Source: Neobacillus niacini | GTDB taxonomy: Bacteria; Bacillota; Bacilli; Bacillales; Cytobacillaceae | Assembly (NCBI RefSeq): GCF_019749295.1 | Contig: NZ_JACWFG010000018.1 | Coordinates: forward strand, 237,890-301,889 | Length of the DNA: 64,000 nt | Reading direction: 5' to 3' | Part shown: in pieces, positions 26,282-33,649 of the stretch | How the letters are laid out: every line of letters starts with the position of its first letter | Position numbering within the stretch: position 1 is the first letter of the stretch | Position numbers and translations under genes: made by a program | The notes under the pieces: generated by a model | What the model was told of the DNA's origin: nothing | Databases searched by the model: none | Seen by the model: only the letters and a program-made list of their open reading frames with translations

Positions 26282-26941
26282 ATGTCTTTTGAATATTTCA
26301 CATCCATTCTTGTACCTATGCTAGAAGGGGCACAGATGACAGTTCTATTGTTTTTTATTGCGATTATCGTCTCAGTGCCGCTTGGTTTTCTGCTGACCCT
26401 TGCTGTAAAAAGCAGCTTTAAGCTTGTATCCTTACTTGCACAGGGATATATTTACGTAATGAGGGGCACCCCGCTATTATTGCAATTGTTATTAATTTGT
26501 TTCGGGCTGCCAATGCTTCCCGTAGTCGGAGAATATTTAGTTTTTGACCGATTCGTGGCTGCTTGTATTGGATTTGTATTAAACTATGCAGCCTACTTTG
26601 CAGAAATTTTCCGCGGCGGTCTCTTGGCTATTGATAAAGGACAGTACGAAGCATCTAAGGTTCTTGGTTTAAGTAAATGGCAGACAACCACGAGAATCAT
26701 TTTACCGCAGATGGTTCGGGTCACACTTCCCGCTATCGCGAACGAATCCGTGACGCTTGTTAAAGACACAGCCCTGCTTTATGCAGTTGCGGTACCGGAA
26801 CTGCTGCACTTTGCTCAAACAGCTGTAAACCGTGACTTTACGATTGTTCCGTTTTTCGTTGCCGGCATGATTTATCTTGTTATGACACTATTTTTAACAT
26901 TTATTTTTAAAGGAATTGAACGAAGATATAAATTTGAATAA
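26282..26941 (+). CDS. Amino-acid ABC transporter permease
   Basis: A 219-residue HisM-type permease with about five helices. YVMRGTPLLLQLLLICFGLP is the conserved early segment. The EAA loop that docks onto the ATPase reads KGQYEASKVLGLSKWQTT. It works with the lipoprotein upstream and the ATPase 16 bp downstream. GGAGGAG precedes the ATG at 26282. Confidence 0.9.
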   Translation: MSFEYFTSILVPMLEGAQMTVLLFFIAIIVSVPLGFLLTLAVKSSFKLVSLLAQGYIYVMRGTPLLLQLLLICFGLPMLPVVGEYLVFDRFVAACIGFVLNYAAYFAEIFRGGLLAIDKGQYEASKVLGLSKWQTTTRIILPQMVRVTLPAIANESVTLVKDTALLYAVAVPELLHFAQTAVNRDFTIVPFFVAGMIYLVMTLFLTFIFKGIERRYKFE

Positions 26942-26957
26942 AAAGGATTGGTAAAAA

Positions 26958-27704
26958 GTGGCAATCATTGAAATATCCAACCTGAAGAAATCGTTTGGCA
27001 AGCTGGATGTATTAAAACAGATCACCTTTGATGTTAATAAAAATGATGTAATAGCCGTTATCGGCCCATCGGGGTCGGGGAAAAGTACTATGCTCCGCAG
27101 TTTAGTTCATTTAGAAGAAATAAATGGAGGAAGCATTACGATTGCTGGTGAAGCCTTTGTAAAAGATGGAGTCTACGCAAAACCGCAGGATATTAAGAAG
27201 ATTACCTCTAAAATGGGGATGGTATTTCAGCATTTTAATCTATTTCCGCACCTCACGGTTAAAGAGAATTTAGAGCTGCCTCCTAAATTGGTAAAGAATG
27301 AGCCGGTTACAACTATTCAGCAAAGAAGCATGGAGCTTTTAAGGAAAATTGGTCTCACAAATCATGCTCATGTCTATCCGGCAAACCTATCAGGAGGTCA
27401 AAAACAAAGAGTGGCAATCGCGAGAGCTCTAATGATGAATCCTGAAATTCTATTATTTGATGAACCAACCTCCGCATTGGACCCTGAATTGACGGGTGAG
27501 GTTCTTGAGGTCATAAAGGCACTGGCACAAGAACAGATGACAATGATCGTGGTTACACATGAAATGGGCTTTGCAAGGGAAGTGGCGAACCGGGTTATAT
27601 TCATGGATAACGGCGAGATTATTGAAACAGGGCACCCTTCAGAACTGTTTACAAATCCTCAGAATGAACGGACAAAAGCCTTCTTAAGCAGAAGCTTGAA
27701 ATAA
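26958..27704 (+). CDS. Amino-acid ABC transporter ATPase
   Basis: A 248-residue GlnQ/TcyC-class ATPase. Walker A is GPSGSGKST, the Q-loop MVFQHFNLFPHLTVKENL, the signature LSGGQKQRVAIARAL, Walker B ILLFDEPTSALDPEL, and the H-loop VTHEMGFARE. It starts at GTG 26958, after AAAAGG. It completes the importer and ends 40 bp before a bidirectional terminator. Confidence 0.92.
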   Translation: MAIIEISNLKKSFGKLDVLKQITFDVNKNDVIAVIGPSGSGKSTMLRSLVHLEEINGGSITIAGEAFVKDGVYAKPQDIKKITSKMGMVFQHFNLFPHLTVKENLELPPKLVKNEPVTTIQQRSMELLRKIGLTNHAHVYPANLSGGQKQRVAIARALMMNPEILLFDEPTSALDPELTGEVLEVIKALAQEQMTMIVVTHEMGFAREVANRVIFMDNGEIIETGHPSELFTNPQNERTKAFLSRSLK

Positions 27705-27744
27705 GTGGTCCATGGTGATACTTCTCTTGGCACAAGTTAAACGC

Positions 27745-27784
27745 AAAAAGGATACAGTCTTTTCAGGCTGTATCCTTTTTTGTG
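27745..27784. terminator. Bidirectional terminator between convergent transcripts
   Basis: AAAAAGGATACAG pairs with CTGTATCCTTTTT around TCTTTTCAGG. A run on one side and T run on the other allow it to serve both the importer operon (+) and the PhnB-like gene (-). Confidence 0.9.
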
Positions 27785-27790
27785 TGGAAA

Positions 27791-28219
27791 TTAACTTCCA
27801 TATTCTCCGGTATCATGGCTTATCTGCCAGTGGATTCCGAATTTATCTGTTACTTGACCATAAAGTTTAGCCCAGAAGGTTTCTTGAAGTTCCATTGTAA
27901 CAGTGCCGCCTTCTTTTAATTGATCATACCAAGATTGGATATCATCCAAGTTTTTGCTTACTAATGCCAATGTCACGTTGTTTCCTTCGACAAAAGGTGA
28001 TCCAGGGAAATTGTCAGAGAACATAACAGTACTTCCATCAATGTTCAGTCGTGTGTGCAAGATTAATTCTTTGGCTTCCTCTGGCATTGGGTAATCAGGA
28101 TGCTGCGGCTGGTCTCCAAAAGTCATAATTTGCGGTGCTTCCGTTTTAAAGACCTTTGCATAAAATTCTACTGCTTCACGCGTGTTGCCATTAAAAACAA
28201 GATAAACATTAACTGGCAT
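27791..28219 (-). CDS. PhnB-like VOC family protein
   Basis: A 142-residue VOC-fold protein of the PhnB/3-demethylubiquinone-methyltransferase-like group. It opens with VNVYLVFNGNTREAVEFYAKVF and contains the characteristic ILHTRLNIDGSTVMFSDNFPG in the middle and FGIHWQISH near the end. The enzymatic role of this group is not established. The start at 28219 follows AGAGGAGTG; the longer frame adds 13 residues without a ribosome site. Confidence 0.85.
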   Translation of the reverse strand: MPVNVYLVFNGNTREAVEFYAKVFKTEAPQIMTFGDQPQHPDYPMPEEAKELILHTRLNIDGSTVMFSDNFPGSPFVEGNNVTLALVSKNLDDIQSWYDQLKEGGTVTMELQETFWAKLYGQVTDKFGIHWQISHDTGEYGS

Positions 28220-28299
28220 TTTCTTCACTCCTCTTAAATGGCTATGTACAAATTCCATTCTATCCGATTAATTCGATATTAGTCTGTTTTTATCCTTTT

Positions 28300-28791
28300 T
28301 TAAATCAAAGGTTTTAAACTGAAATAATCCAACGCCTGATTGATATCATAAAAATTATATATTTTTTTCTCAAGGCAGAACTGGATAACTAAATCTAGGG
28401 TATCACTGTCAGATAATGAATATCCGGCGGAACTTAATAGTTTATCGGTTTCTTTTTTCGTTAGTTCGAGTGCCAGCGCTAGTGCGATAACTGTATTTTT
28501 ACCGGGCTTGTACTCGGGGTTCGAGCGTATTTTTGAAAAATGCCTGCGGTCCAACCCAGCACGTTTATAAATATCTGCGTCACTGGCCCCTTTTTTATCA
28601 ATATAACGAAACAATGTCTTACTAAAGGCAGGCTGGCGTTTAATTTTAATAAATTCCTCTATATCAACATTTTGAATCTCCTCAGAAATCATTCTTTCCT
28701 CAGAGCTGTATAGCTTCATTTCATGAAAAATAGGTTGTAAGTGAGTATCAACATAATGCTGCAATTCTTCTGCCAGCTTTCGATCTAACAT
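28300..28791 (-). CDS. Probable HTH-containing protein paired with a vWA gene
   Basis: A 163-residue protein. Residues about 80-125 (DADIYKRAGLDRRHFSKIRS followed by KNTVIALALALELTK) look like an XRE-type helix-turn-helix. The N-terminal 75 residues are helical and charged. The start at 28791 follows GGAGGTTG. It is divergent from the vWA gene with a 95-bp shared region that holds an inverted repeat. The function is unknown; regulation of the vWA gene is a guess from the layout. Confidence 0.7.
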   Translation of the reverse strand: MLDRKLAEELQHYVDTHLQPIFHEMKLYSSEERMISEEIQNVDIEEFIKIKRQPAFSKTLFRYIDKKGASDADIYKRAGLDRRHFSKIRSNPEYKPGKNTVIALALALELTKKETDKLLSSAGYSLSDSDTLDLVIQFCLEKKIYNFYDINQALDYFSLKPLI

Positions 28792-28808
28792 AATCAACCT
28801 CCGAAAAT

Positions 28809-28825
28809 GTCGCTCACCAAGCGAC
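28809..28825. promoter_or_regulatory. Inverted repeat in the HTH/vWA divergent promoter region
   Basis: GTCGCT-CACCA-AGCGAC is a perfect 6-bp dyad 18 bp upstream of the HTH gene start. A TATAAT hexamer at 28853-28858 could be the -10 of the vWA gene. It is a candidate operator for the HTH protein. Confidence 0.4.
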
Positions 28826-28886
28826 CAAATAATGGATGGACTCACCTATTATTATAATATAAACGCGAATTGAAAGGATGATAGAG

Positions 28887-29483
28887 ATGAACAGTAACCT
28901 GACAGAAATTATTTTCCTGCTTGACCGAAGTGGTTCGATGGGAGGGCTTGAAGGTGATACGATTGGGGGCTTTAATGCTTTTATTAAAAATCAGAGAAAA
29001 TTAGAAGGGAAAACATTGGTCACAGGTGTTCTTTTTGATGATCAATACGAAGTGATTTGGAATGGTGTTGAGGCTGAAAAAGTAAAGCTGACAGGTGAAG
29101 TATATTATGTAAGGGGATGTACAGCTCTACTGGACGCGGTAGGGAAGACGATACTAGACGTTGGGTGCCGATTATCAAAGACAGACGAGGCTGATCGGCC
29201 AGGGAAGGTTATTTTTGTGATTACAACAGATGGTTTTGAAAATGCCAGCAGGGAGTTCACCTATGGAAAGGTGAAAGAGCTCATTCAACATCAGCAGGAG
29301 AAATATAACTGGGAATTCATCTTCCTGGGAGCAAACATTGATGCCAAGAAAGAAGCAGACAGTCTTGGAATTGATATCGAGAATGCATATAACTTTGAGG
29401 CTACTGAAATTGGAGTTGAATGTATGTACAAAATGGTAAGTGAAGAAGTAACAGAAAGAAGACAAACCAAATTGATTAAATAA
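28887..29483 (+). CDS. von Willebrand factor A domain protein (TerY-like)
   Basis: A 198-residue cytoplasmic vWA protein. The metal-ion-dependent adhesion site is complete: DRSGSM near residue 13, the Thr in GCTALLDAVG near 80, and the Asp in TTDGFEN near 116. It resembles TerY-type proteins, but no terZABCD genes are nearby. vWA proteins typically scaffold partner proteins through Mg2+. I start at ATG 28887, 8 nt after AAAGGA; ATG 28878 is possible. It is divergent from the HTH gene and 86 bp before an hpt-like gene. Confidence 0.8.
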   Translation: MNSNLTEIIFLLDRSGSMGGLEGDTIGGFNAFIKNQRKLEGKTLVTGVLFDDQYEVIWNGVEAEKVKLTGEVYYVRGCTALLDAVGKTILDVGCRLSKTDEADRPGKVIFVITTDGFENASREFTYGKVKELIQHQQEKYNWEFIFLGANIDAKKEADSLGIDIENAYNFEATEIGVECMYKMVSEEVTERRQTKLIK

Positions 29484-29569
29484 CGCGAAGATGGTCAAAA
29501 AATTGTATTCAGATGTATTTTTTGGAATAATAACGGAGTCTAGATGTATTTTAATGAAAGAAGGTAGTA

Positions 29570-30100
29570 ATGGTGGCATATAGAGTAAAAGATACTATGA
29601 TTTCGGAGAATGAGATAAAACAAAGAGTGAAAGAATTAGCAGAAGAAATCGAAAGAGATTTTAACAATGAGCCAATCATGTTAATCGTGGTGCTTAAAGG
29701 ATCTTTTGTATTTGCAGCTGATTTAATTCGTGAAATGAAGGGACATATAAACGTCGATTTCATTTCGGTTTCAAGTTATAGTGACCAAACAGAAACGACA
29801 GGAAAAGTAAAACTATTAAAGGACCTTGATGAAGATATTACGAATAAAAATGTTGTTGTAGTTGAAGATATCATAGACAGCGGTTTAACTCTGCATTTCT
29901 TGAGAGACCATTTGAATATGCATAAACCGAAACAAATAAAAATTTGCACACTCTTAGACAAGCCAGAAAGAAGAAGAGTGGAATTACCAGTGGATTATGT
30001 TGGCTTTGTAATCCCAGATGAATTCATTGTCGGTTACGGAATCGACTACGCACAAAGATATAGAAATTTACCTTATATTGCGACTGTGGAAGAGTATTAG
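29570..30100 (+). CDS. hpt: Hypoxanthine phosphoribosyltransferase, probably a second copy
   Basis: A 176-residue purine-salvage enzyme converting hypoxanthine or guanine plus PRPP to IMP or GMP. The PRPP-binding loop is VVVEDIIDSGLTL, and the PPi loop is IVVLKGSFVFAADL. The purine-side motif is CTLLDKPERRR, and the C-terminal VGYGIDYAQRYRNLPYI is nearly diagnostic. The main hpt of Bacillus normally sits between tilS and ftsH, so this isolated copy is likely a paralogue. Start ATG 29570 follows GAAGGT. It is followed by a 76-aa protein 31 bp downstream. Confidence 0.88.
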   Translation: MVAYRVKDTMISENEIKQRVKELAEEIERDFNNEPIMLIVVLKGSFVFAADLIREMKGHINVDFISVSSYSDQTETTGKVKLLKDLDEDITNKNVVVVEDIIDSGLTLHFLRDHLNMHKPKQIKICTLLDKPERRRVELPVDYVGFVIPDEFIVGYGIDYAQRYRNLPYIATVEEY

Positions 30101-30131
30101 TTTTGCCCCAACTTTGAGGAGGTTTCAAACT

Positions 30132-30362
30132 ATGACTGCCAATATTTTTAAAGGAAAGAAAGAGGAAGAAGAAAATAACCTTGAAGAAATACTAGAGCAT
30201 TCGATTGAAGTTGAAGAAGATCTCATGAGGACTTATCTCATTACAGCGGAGCGGATTCACAATGATGATGAATTAAAAGAGCGCCTCGAAAATTTTGCAG
30301 AAGGAAATGCTAAAAGAACAAAACAGCTTATTGATGAGTTAAATGAAAATAAGGATAAATAA
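30132..30362 (+). CDS. Small acidic helical protein, 76 aa, unknown
   Basis: A 76-residue, strongly charged protein with predicted helices throughout. The spacing of Glu and His (LEHSIEVEEDLMRTYL) recalls ferritin-like helices, but it is too short for a four-helix bundle on its own. The start ATG 30132 follows GAGGAGG; the longer frame from 30018 lies inside hpt. It follows hpt by 31 bp, probably on the same transcript, and precedes a terminator. I do not recognise the family. Confidence 0.75.
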   Translation: MTANIFKGKKEEEENNLEEILEHSIEVEEDLMRTYLITAERIHNDDELKERLENFAEGNAKRTKQLIDELNENKDK

Positions 30363-30368
30363 CGAAGA

Positions 30369-30401
30369 GGCTGTGCGGATGAAAATCCACACAGCTTTTT
30401 C
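30369..30401 (+). terminator. Intrinsic terminator after the 76-aa gene
   Basis: GGCTGTGCGGAT pairs with ATCCACACAGC around GAAA and is followed by five T. Confidence 0.88.
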
Positions 30402-30453
30402 ATATTTCATATATATATTGATACATACTAGAGGAAAAGGGGTGTAATTACAT

Positions 30454-31032
30454 ATGAAAAAAGGATTAGTCGTAATTGGAATTATTATAGCAGCAATTGT
30501 TTTAATGGGTATGATGTTGATGTCAAGCTATAACAACTTTGTTACCCTAGAGGAAAATGTGGACCAATCGTATGCTCAAATTGAAAATCAACTTCAAAGA
30601 AGATTGGATTTAATACCAAACTTAGTGAATACGGTTAAAGGCTATGCTTCTCATGAAAAAGAGGTCATTGCTTCGATATCAGATGCACGAGCGAGATTAG
30701 CAGGTGCTAAAACAGTAGAGGAGGAAGCAACAGCTAACGCTGAATTAAGTGGTGCATTAAGCCGGCTGCTAGTTGTCGTTGAGAATTACCCTAATTTAAA
30801 AGCCGACCAGCAATTTACCCAATTAATGGACGAGTTGTCTGGAACTGAAAATCGAATTTCTGTTGCAAGGAAAGATTACAATGATCAGGTGGCAGTCTAT
30901 AACAAAAGAATTAAGCAATTTCCCGGCGCCATCATTGCGGGTATAACAGGTTTCGATGAAAAAGACTATTTCACTGCCGATCCAAAAGCAGCAGAAGCCC
31001 CAGAGGTTGACTTTGGAGGAAATGGAGAATGA
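30454..31032 (+). CDS. LemA family membrane-anchored protein
   Basis: A 192-residue LemA protein. One N-terminal helix (residues 5-25) precedes YNNFVTLEENVDQSYAQIEN and LQRRLDLIPNLVNTVKGYA, the family signature, then a coiled-coil body and YNKRIKQFPGAIIAGITGF near the C-terminus. LemA proteins often pair with TPM-domain proteins, as here, where the genes overlap by ATGA. The role is undefined, probably in envelope homeostasis. Confidence 0.92.
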   Translation: MKKGLVVIGIIIAAIVLMGMMLMSSYNNFVTLEENVDQSYAQIENQLQRRLDLIPNLVNTVKGYASHEKEVIASISDARARLAGAKTVEEEATANAELSGALSRLLVVVENYPNLKADQQFTQLMDELSGTENRISVARKDYNDQVAVYNKRIKQFPGAIIAGITGFDEKDYFTADPKAAEAPEVDFGGNGE

Positions 31033-31778
31033 AACCGAAAACGATCTTCAGCCTTCTTTTTTTACTTTTCTTCTTACTTCAAAGCGGAGCCTCTGCTGAA
31101 AATATCAAATTGCCGGCTCCCATCGGCGACATCTATGTACAAGATTTTGCGAAGGTACTAACAGATGCTGAAACAGCAGAAATAAGAAGTTTAGGGAGAA
31201 CGATAGAAGATCAAACAACTGCACAAATTTCTGTCTTAACGGTAGATTCCATTGGTGAGTACACAATGGAGGAATTTGCGAATGAAGCCTTTAGGAAATA
31301 TGGGATAGGAGATGAAACCCAAAACAATGGGGTACTTCTAGTCATAGCCGTAACCGATCGTTTAATTAGAATTGAAGTAGGCTATGGGCTGGAAGGAAGG
31401 ATACCTGACGGAAAAGCAGGAAGAATTCTAGACCAAAATGCTATTCCGTACTTACAAAATGGTCAGGACAACAAAGCGATACTTGAAACGTATAAGGTAC
31501 TTGCGAATGAAGTATTAGCAGAATATGGGGAAGAAGGAGGGGTGACTCCTCCAAAGCAAGTGCAGCATTCTGCTGCTAATGAGGGTGGTGGAATTCCCGC
31601 TTGGCTGCTGATCATTATCGTCGTTGTTGTTGTGTTCCTGGATTTTAAGTTTTTTGGAGGGACACTCACCTATCTTCTTCTATCTATTATATCAATGGGA
31701 AGAGGCGGCGGCGGCGGCGGCCCTAGAGGCGGCGGAGGAGGTTCTTCGGGCGGCGGCGGTGCTGGCCGAGGCTGGTAA
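31029..31778 (+). CDS. TPM domain (YgcG-like) envelope protein with Gly-rich tail
   Basis: A 249-residue protein. A signal peptide ends near ASAEN at residue 25. The TPM domain follows (about 35-165), with VYVQDFAKVLTDAE-like start, GIGDETQNNGVLLVIAV and IEVGYGLEG. One transmembrane helix is at about 190-215, and the tail is GRGGGGGGPRGGGGGSSGGG. TPM domains are studied in photosystem II repair, and bacterial roles are unclear. Overlap with lemA indicates a two-protein module. The Gly tail is encoded by GGC repeats and stands out in base composition. Confidence 0.9.
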   Translation: MKPKTIFSLLFLLFFLLQSGASAENIKLPAPIGDIYVQDFAKVLTDAETAEIRSLGRTIEDQTTAQISVLTVDSIGEYTMEEFANEAFRKYGIGDETQNNGVLLVIAVTDRLIRIEVGYGLEGRIPDGKAGRILDQNAIPYLQNGQDNKAILETYKVLANEVLAEYGEEGGVTPPKQVQHSAANEGGGIPAWLLIIIVVVVVFLDFKFFGGTLTYLLLSIISMGRGGGGGGPRGGGGGSSGGGGAGRGW

Positions 31779-31886
31779 GTGTGTTATTTCCAAGTGATAT
31801 AAATCATGCTAGAGCCTTTTGATATATGATTTAATGAGAAGTATGTTTTAATGAGATAGAAGTTATAAATTAGGAGGTATTAGTAG

Positions 31887-32822
31887 ATGAGTAAAGAGGA
31901 AGTACCTTTTCAGAAGGTAGACAAAGCTCCTTTAACAAATGAACGAAATACCTCTTCCTTAATCTCTGATTTAAAATCACTTTTTAAAGCGGGGGTTTTG
32001 ATCGCAAATGTATTGCCTGTTTTTACTGGGTTCTGGTTAGCTTTACATTTTACTAATCATTCTTTTAGCGATTACTGGGAAGTATTTCTACTAACGATTG
32101 TTGGCAGTACAATGGTTATGGCCGGAGCTCTCGTTCTTAATAATTGGTATGATGTAGATATAGATACGGTAATGGATAGAACGAAAAATCGACCAACGGT
32201 AACAGGAAATATCCCATTAAAAGTTGTATTAACAATGGGAATTGTATTGTCCATCTTGGGTTTAATCCTGTTACTCTTTACTTCAATTGAAGCAGCCATT
32301 TATGCATTTGTGGGCTGGTTCACCTATGTGATACTGTATACAATGTGGTCAAAGCGAAGATATACCCTTAATACAGTAATTGGGAGTGTGTCAGGAGCCG
32401 TTACTCCGTTAATCGGCTGGGCAGCCATCGAATCTAGCAATCATATAGTTCCAATTATATTGTTTCTAATCTTATTTATTTTTCAAATGCCGCATACCTT
32501 TGCGATCGCCATGAAGAAATGTAAAGAATATAAAGCCGCGGGTGTTGCAATGCTTCCCGTTGTACATGGGTTTGAAATGACAAAACGGCAGATTGTCGTA
32601 TATGTCGCGTGTCTACTACCCTTACCTTTTTACTTAACGCCTCTTGGTACATCATTTATAGTTATTGCAACGATACTTAACGCAGGTTGGTTACTTGTAA
32701 GCATCGGCGGATTTTTTACAAAAAATGACTTAAAATGGGCACATGTCATTTTCCTGTATTCGGTGAATTATGTAACGATATTGTTTCTTACAATGATAAT
32801 TGTTACACTGCCTCTATTCTAA
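31887..32822 (+). CDS. ctaB: Protoheme IX farnesyltransferase
   Basis: A 311-residue UbiA-fold membrane enzyme that makes haem O from haem B and farnesyl diphosphate. The first Asp-rich motif reads NNWYDVDIDTVMDRTKNRPT (near residue 87). The second loop is PHTFAIAMKKCKEYKAAGV. Eight or nine helices are predicted. It sits just upstream of a ba3-type oxidase operon, whose haem centre needs this product, but a terminator lies between. A TGATATAAATCA dyad at 31795-31806, upstream of the gene, recalls an Fnr half-site arrangement, with low certainty. Start ATG 31887 follows TAGGAGGT. Confidence 0.92.
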   Translation: MSKEEVPFQKVDKAPLTNERNTSSLISDLKSLFKAGVLIANVLPVFTGFWLALHFTNHSFSDYWEVFLLTIVGSTMVMAGALVLNNWYDVDIDTVMDRTKNRPTVTGNIPLKVVLTMGIVLSILGLILLLFTSIEAAIYAFVGWFTYVILYTMWSKRRYTLNTVIGSVSGAVTPLIGWAAIESSNHIVPIILFLILFIFQMPHTFAIAMKKCKEYKAAGVAMLPVVHGFEMTKRQIVVYVACLLPLPFYLTPLGTSFIVIATILNAGWLLVSIGGFFTKNDLKWAHVIFLYSVNYVTILFLTMIIVTLPLF

Positions 32823-32847
32823 ATAATTGTTAATAATCTTAAAAAAA

Positions 32848-32886
32848 GGCTGTCCCTGCTGACTTTAGCGGGGATAGTCTTTTTTG
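32848..32886 (+). terminator. Intrinsic terminator after ctaB
   Basis: AGGCTGTCCCTGCT pairs with AGCGGGGATAGTCT (two G-U pairs), then TTTTTT. Confidence 0.88.
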
Positions 32887-32929
32887 TTGTTCATAAATTT
32901 GTCACTTTTAAATCATCAAAATGCCACAA

Positions 32930-32945
32930 TGTGATTCAGTTCACT
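32930..32945 (+). promoter_or_regulatory. Fnr-type palindrome upstream of the ba3 oxidase genes
   Basis: TGTGA-TTCAGT-TCACT differs from the Bacillus Fnr consensus TGTGA-N6-TCACA only at the last base. If TATTAT at 32967-32972 is the -10, the predicted start is near 32979 and the palindrome is centred at -41.5, the standard activating position. Low-oxygen induction of the oxidase is inferred. Confidence 0.55.
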
Positions 32946-33007
32946 TCAGTGAGAACACTTCGCAATTATTATATAGCTAAGGACAACAAAAGGGGGTTGA
33001 GTTTTCA

Positions 33008-33154
33008 ATGGCAGCTACAAAAGTTACTCATAAAGGTAAAAAACAGGAGCACGAAGCACCGCTAAAAGGAACATGGATTTCCGTAACAGTGGTTGGAGTT
33101 GTGATTGTTGCTACGTATATAGTTCTATACGGTCTTTATATGGCCAGATTATAA
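33008..33154 (+). CDS. Cytochrome c oxidase subunit IIa-like (CbaD-type) 48-aa membrane protein
   Basis: The frame encodes 48 residues: a basic hydrophilic N-terminus of about 20 followed by one transmembrane helix (VTVVGVVIVATYIVLYGLY). This matches the single-helix subunit IIa of ba3 oxidases, which occupies the place of a missing helix of subunit II. Position supports the call: it lies 14 bp before the subunit II gene and two genes before subunit I. The ribosome site AAAGGGGG is about 11 nt upstream. Confidence 0.8.
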   Translation: MAATKVTHKGKKQEHEAPLKGTWISVTVVGVVIVATYIVLYGLYMARL

Positions 33155-33168
33155 GGGGGGGAAGAGAA

Positions 33169-33636
33169 ATGAAAATGCATCTTGATGAAAAAATATGGCT
33201 TACAATAAGTTTTGGTATCATCATGGGATTCATGTTAATCACAGGTTACCAAGCTTTTGCACTAGAAATGGGACCGCCAAGTAATATGGAAACCATTGAT
33301 CCTCAGAAGGTTGATGAAACCGCACCATTTGATAACCCAGGTGTTAAAGAAGTTGGCGAAAATGAATATGAAGTGGTCATGACGTTACAAGCATTTGGCT
33401 TCACACCAAATAACATTGAAATACCAGCAGGGGCGAAAGTAACGTTTATTATGACATCAAAGGATGTTGTTCACGGATTTGAAGTGGCTGGAACAAATAT
33501 AAATGCAATGGTTATGCCGGGGCATATTCAAAAAATCACACAAACATTCGATAAGCCAGGCAGTTATTTAGTTATCTGTAATGAATATTGTGGTGCTGGT
33601 CACCAAGTAATGAGTACAACGATTACGGTGAAATAA
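33169..33636 (+). CDS. Cytochrome c oxidase subunit II, ba3 type (CuA)
   Basis: A 155-residue protein with one N-terminal helix (residues 9-30) and an extracytoplasmic cupredoxin domain. All CuA ligands are present: His102, Cys137, Glu139, Cys141, His145 and Met148 in VICNEYCGAGHQVM. It takes electrons from cytochrome c. The single helix fits ba3-type oxidases rather than the two-helix aa3 form. The start at ATG 33169 follows AGGGGGGGAAG; a longer frame from 33073 lies within the 48-aa gene. Confidence 0.92.
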   Translation: MKMHLDEKIWLTISFGIIMGFMLITGYQAFALEMGPPSNMETIDPQKVDETAPFDNPGVKEVGENEYEVVMTLQAFGFTPNNIEIPAGAKVTFIMTSKDVVHGFEVAGTNINAMVMPGHIQKITQTFDKPGSYLVICNEYCGAGHQVMSTTITVK

Positions 33637-33649
33637 GGGGGGATAGCAG

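Noticed and set aside
28887..29483. vWA gene considered as part of a tellurite (ter) operon
   Set aside because: No terZABCD-like genes are adjacent; only the vWA fold is shared.
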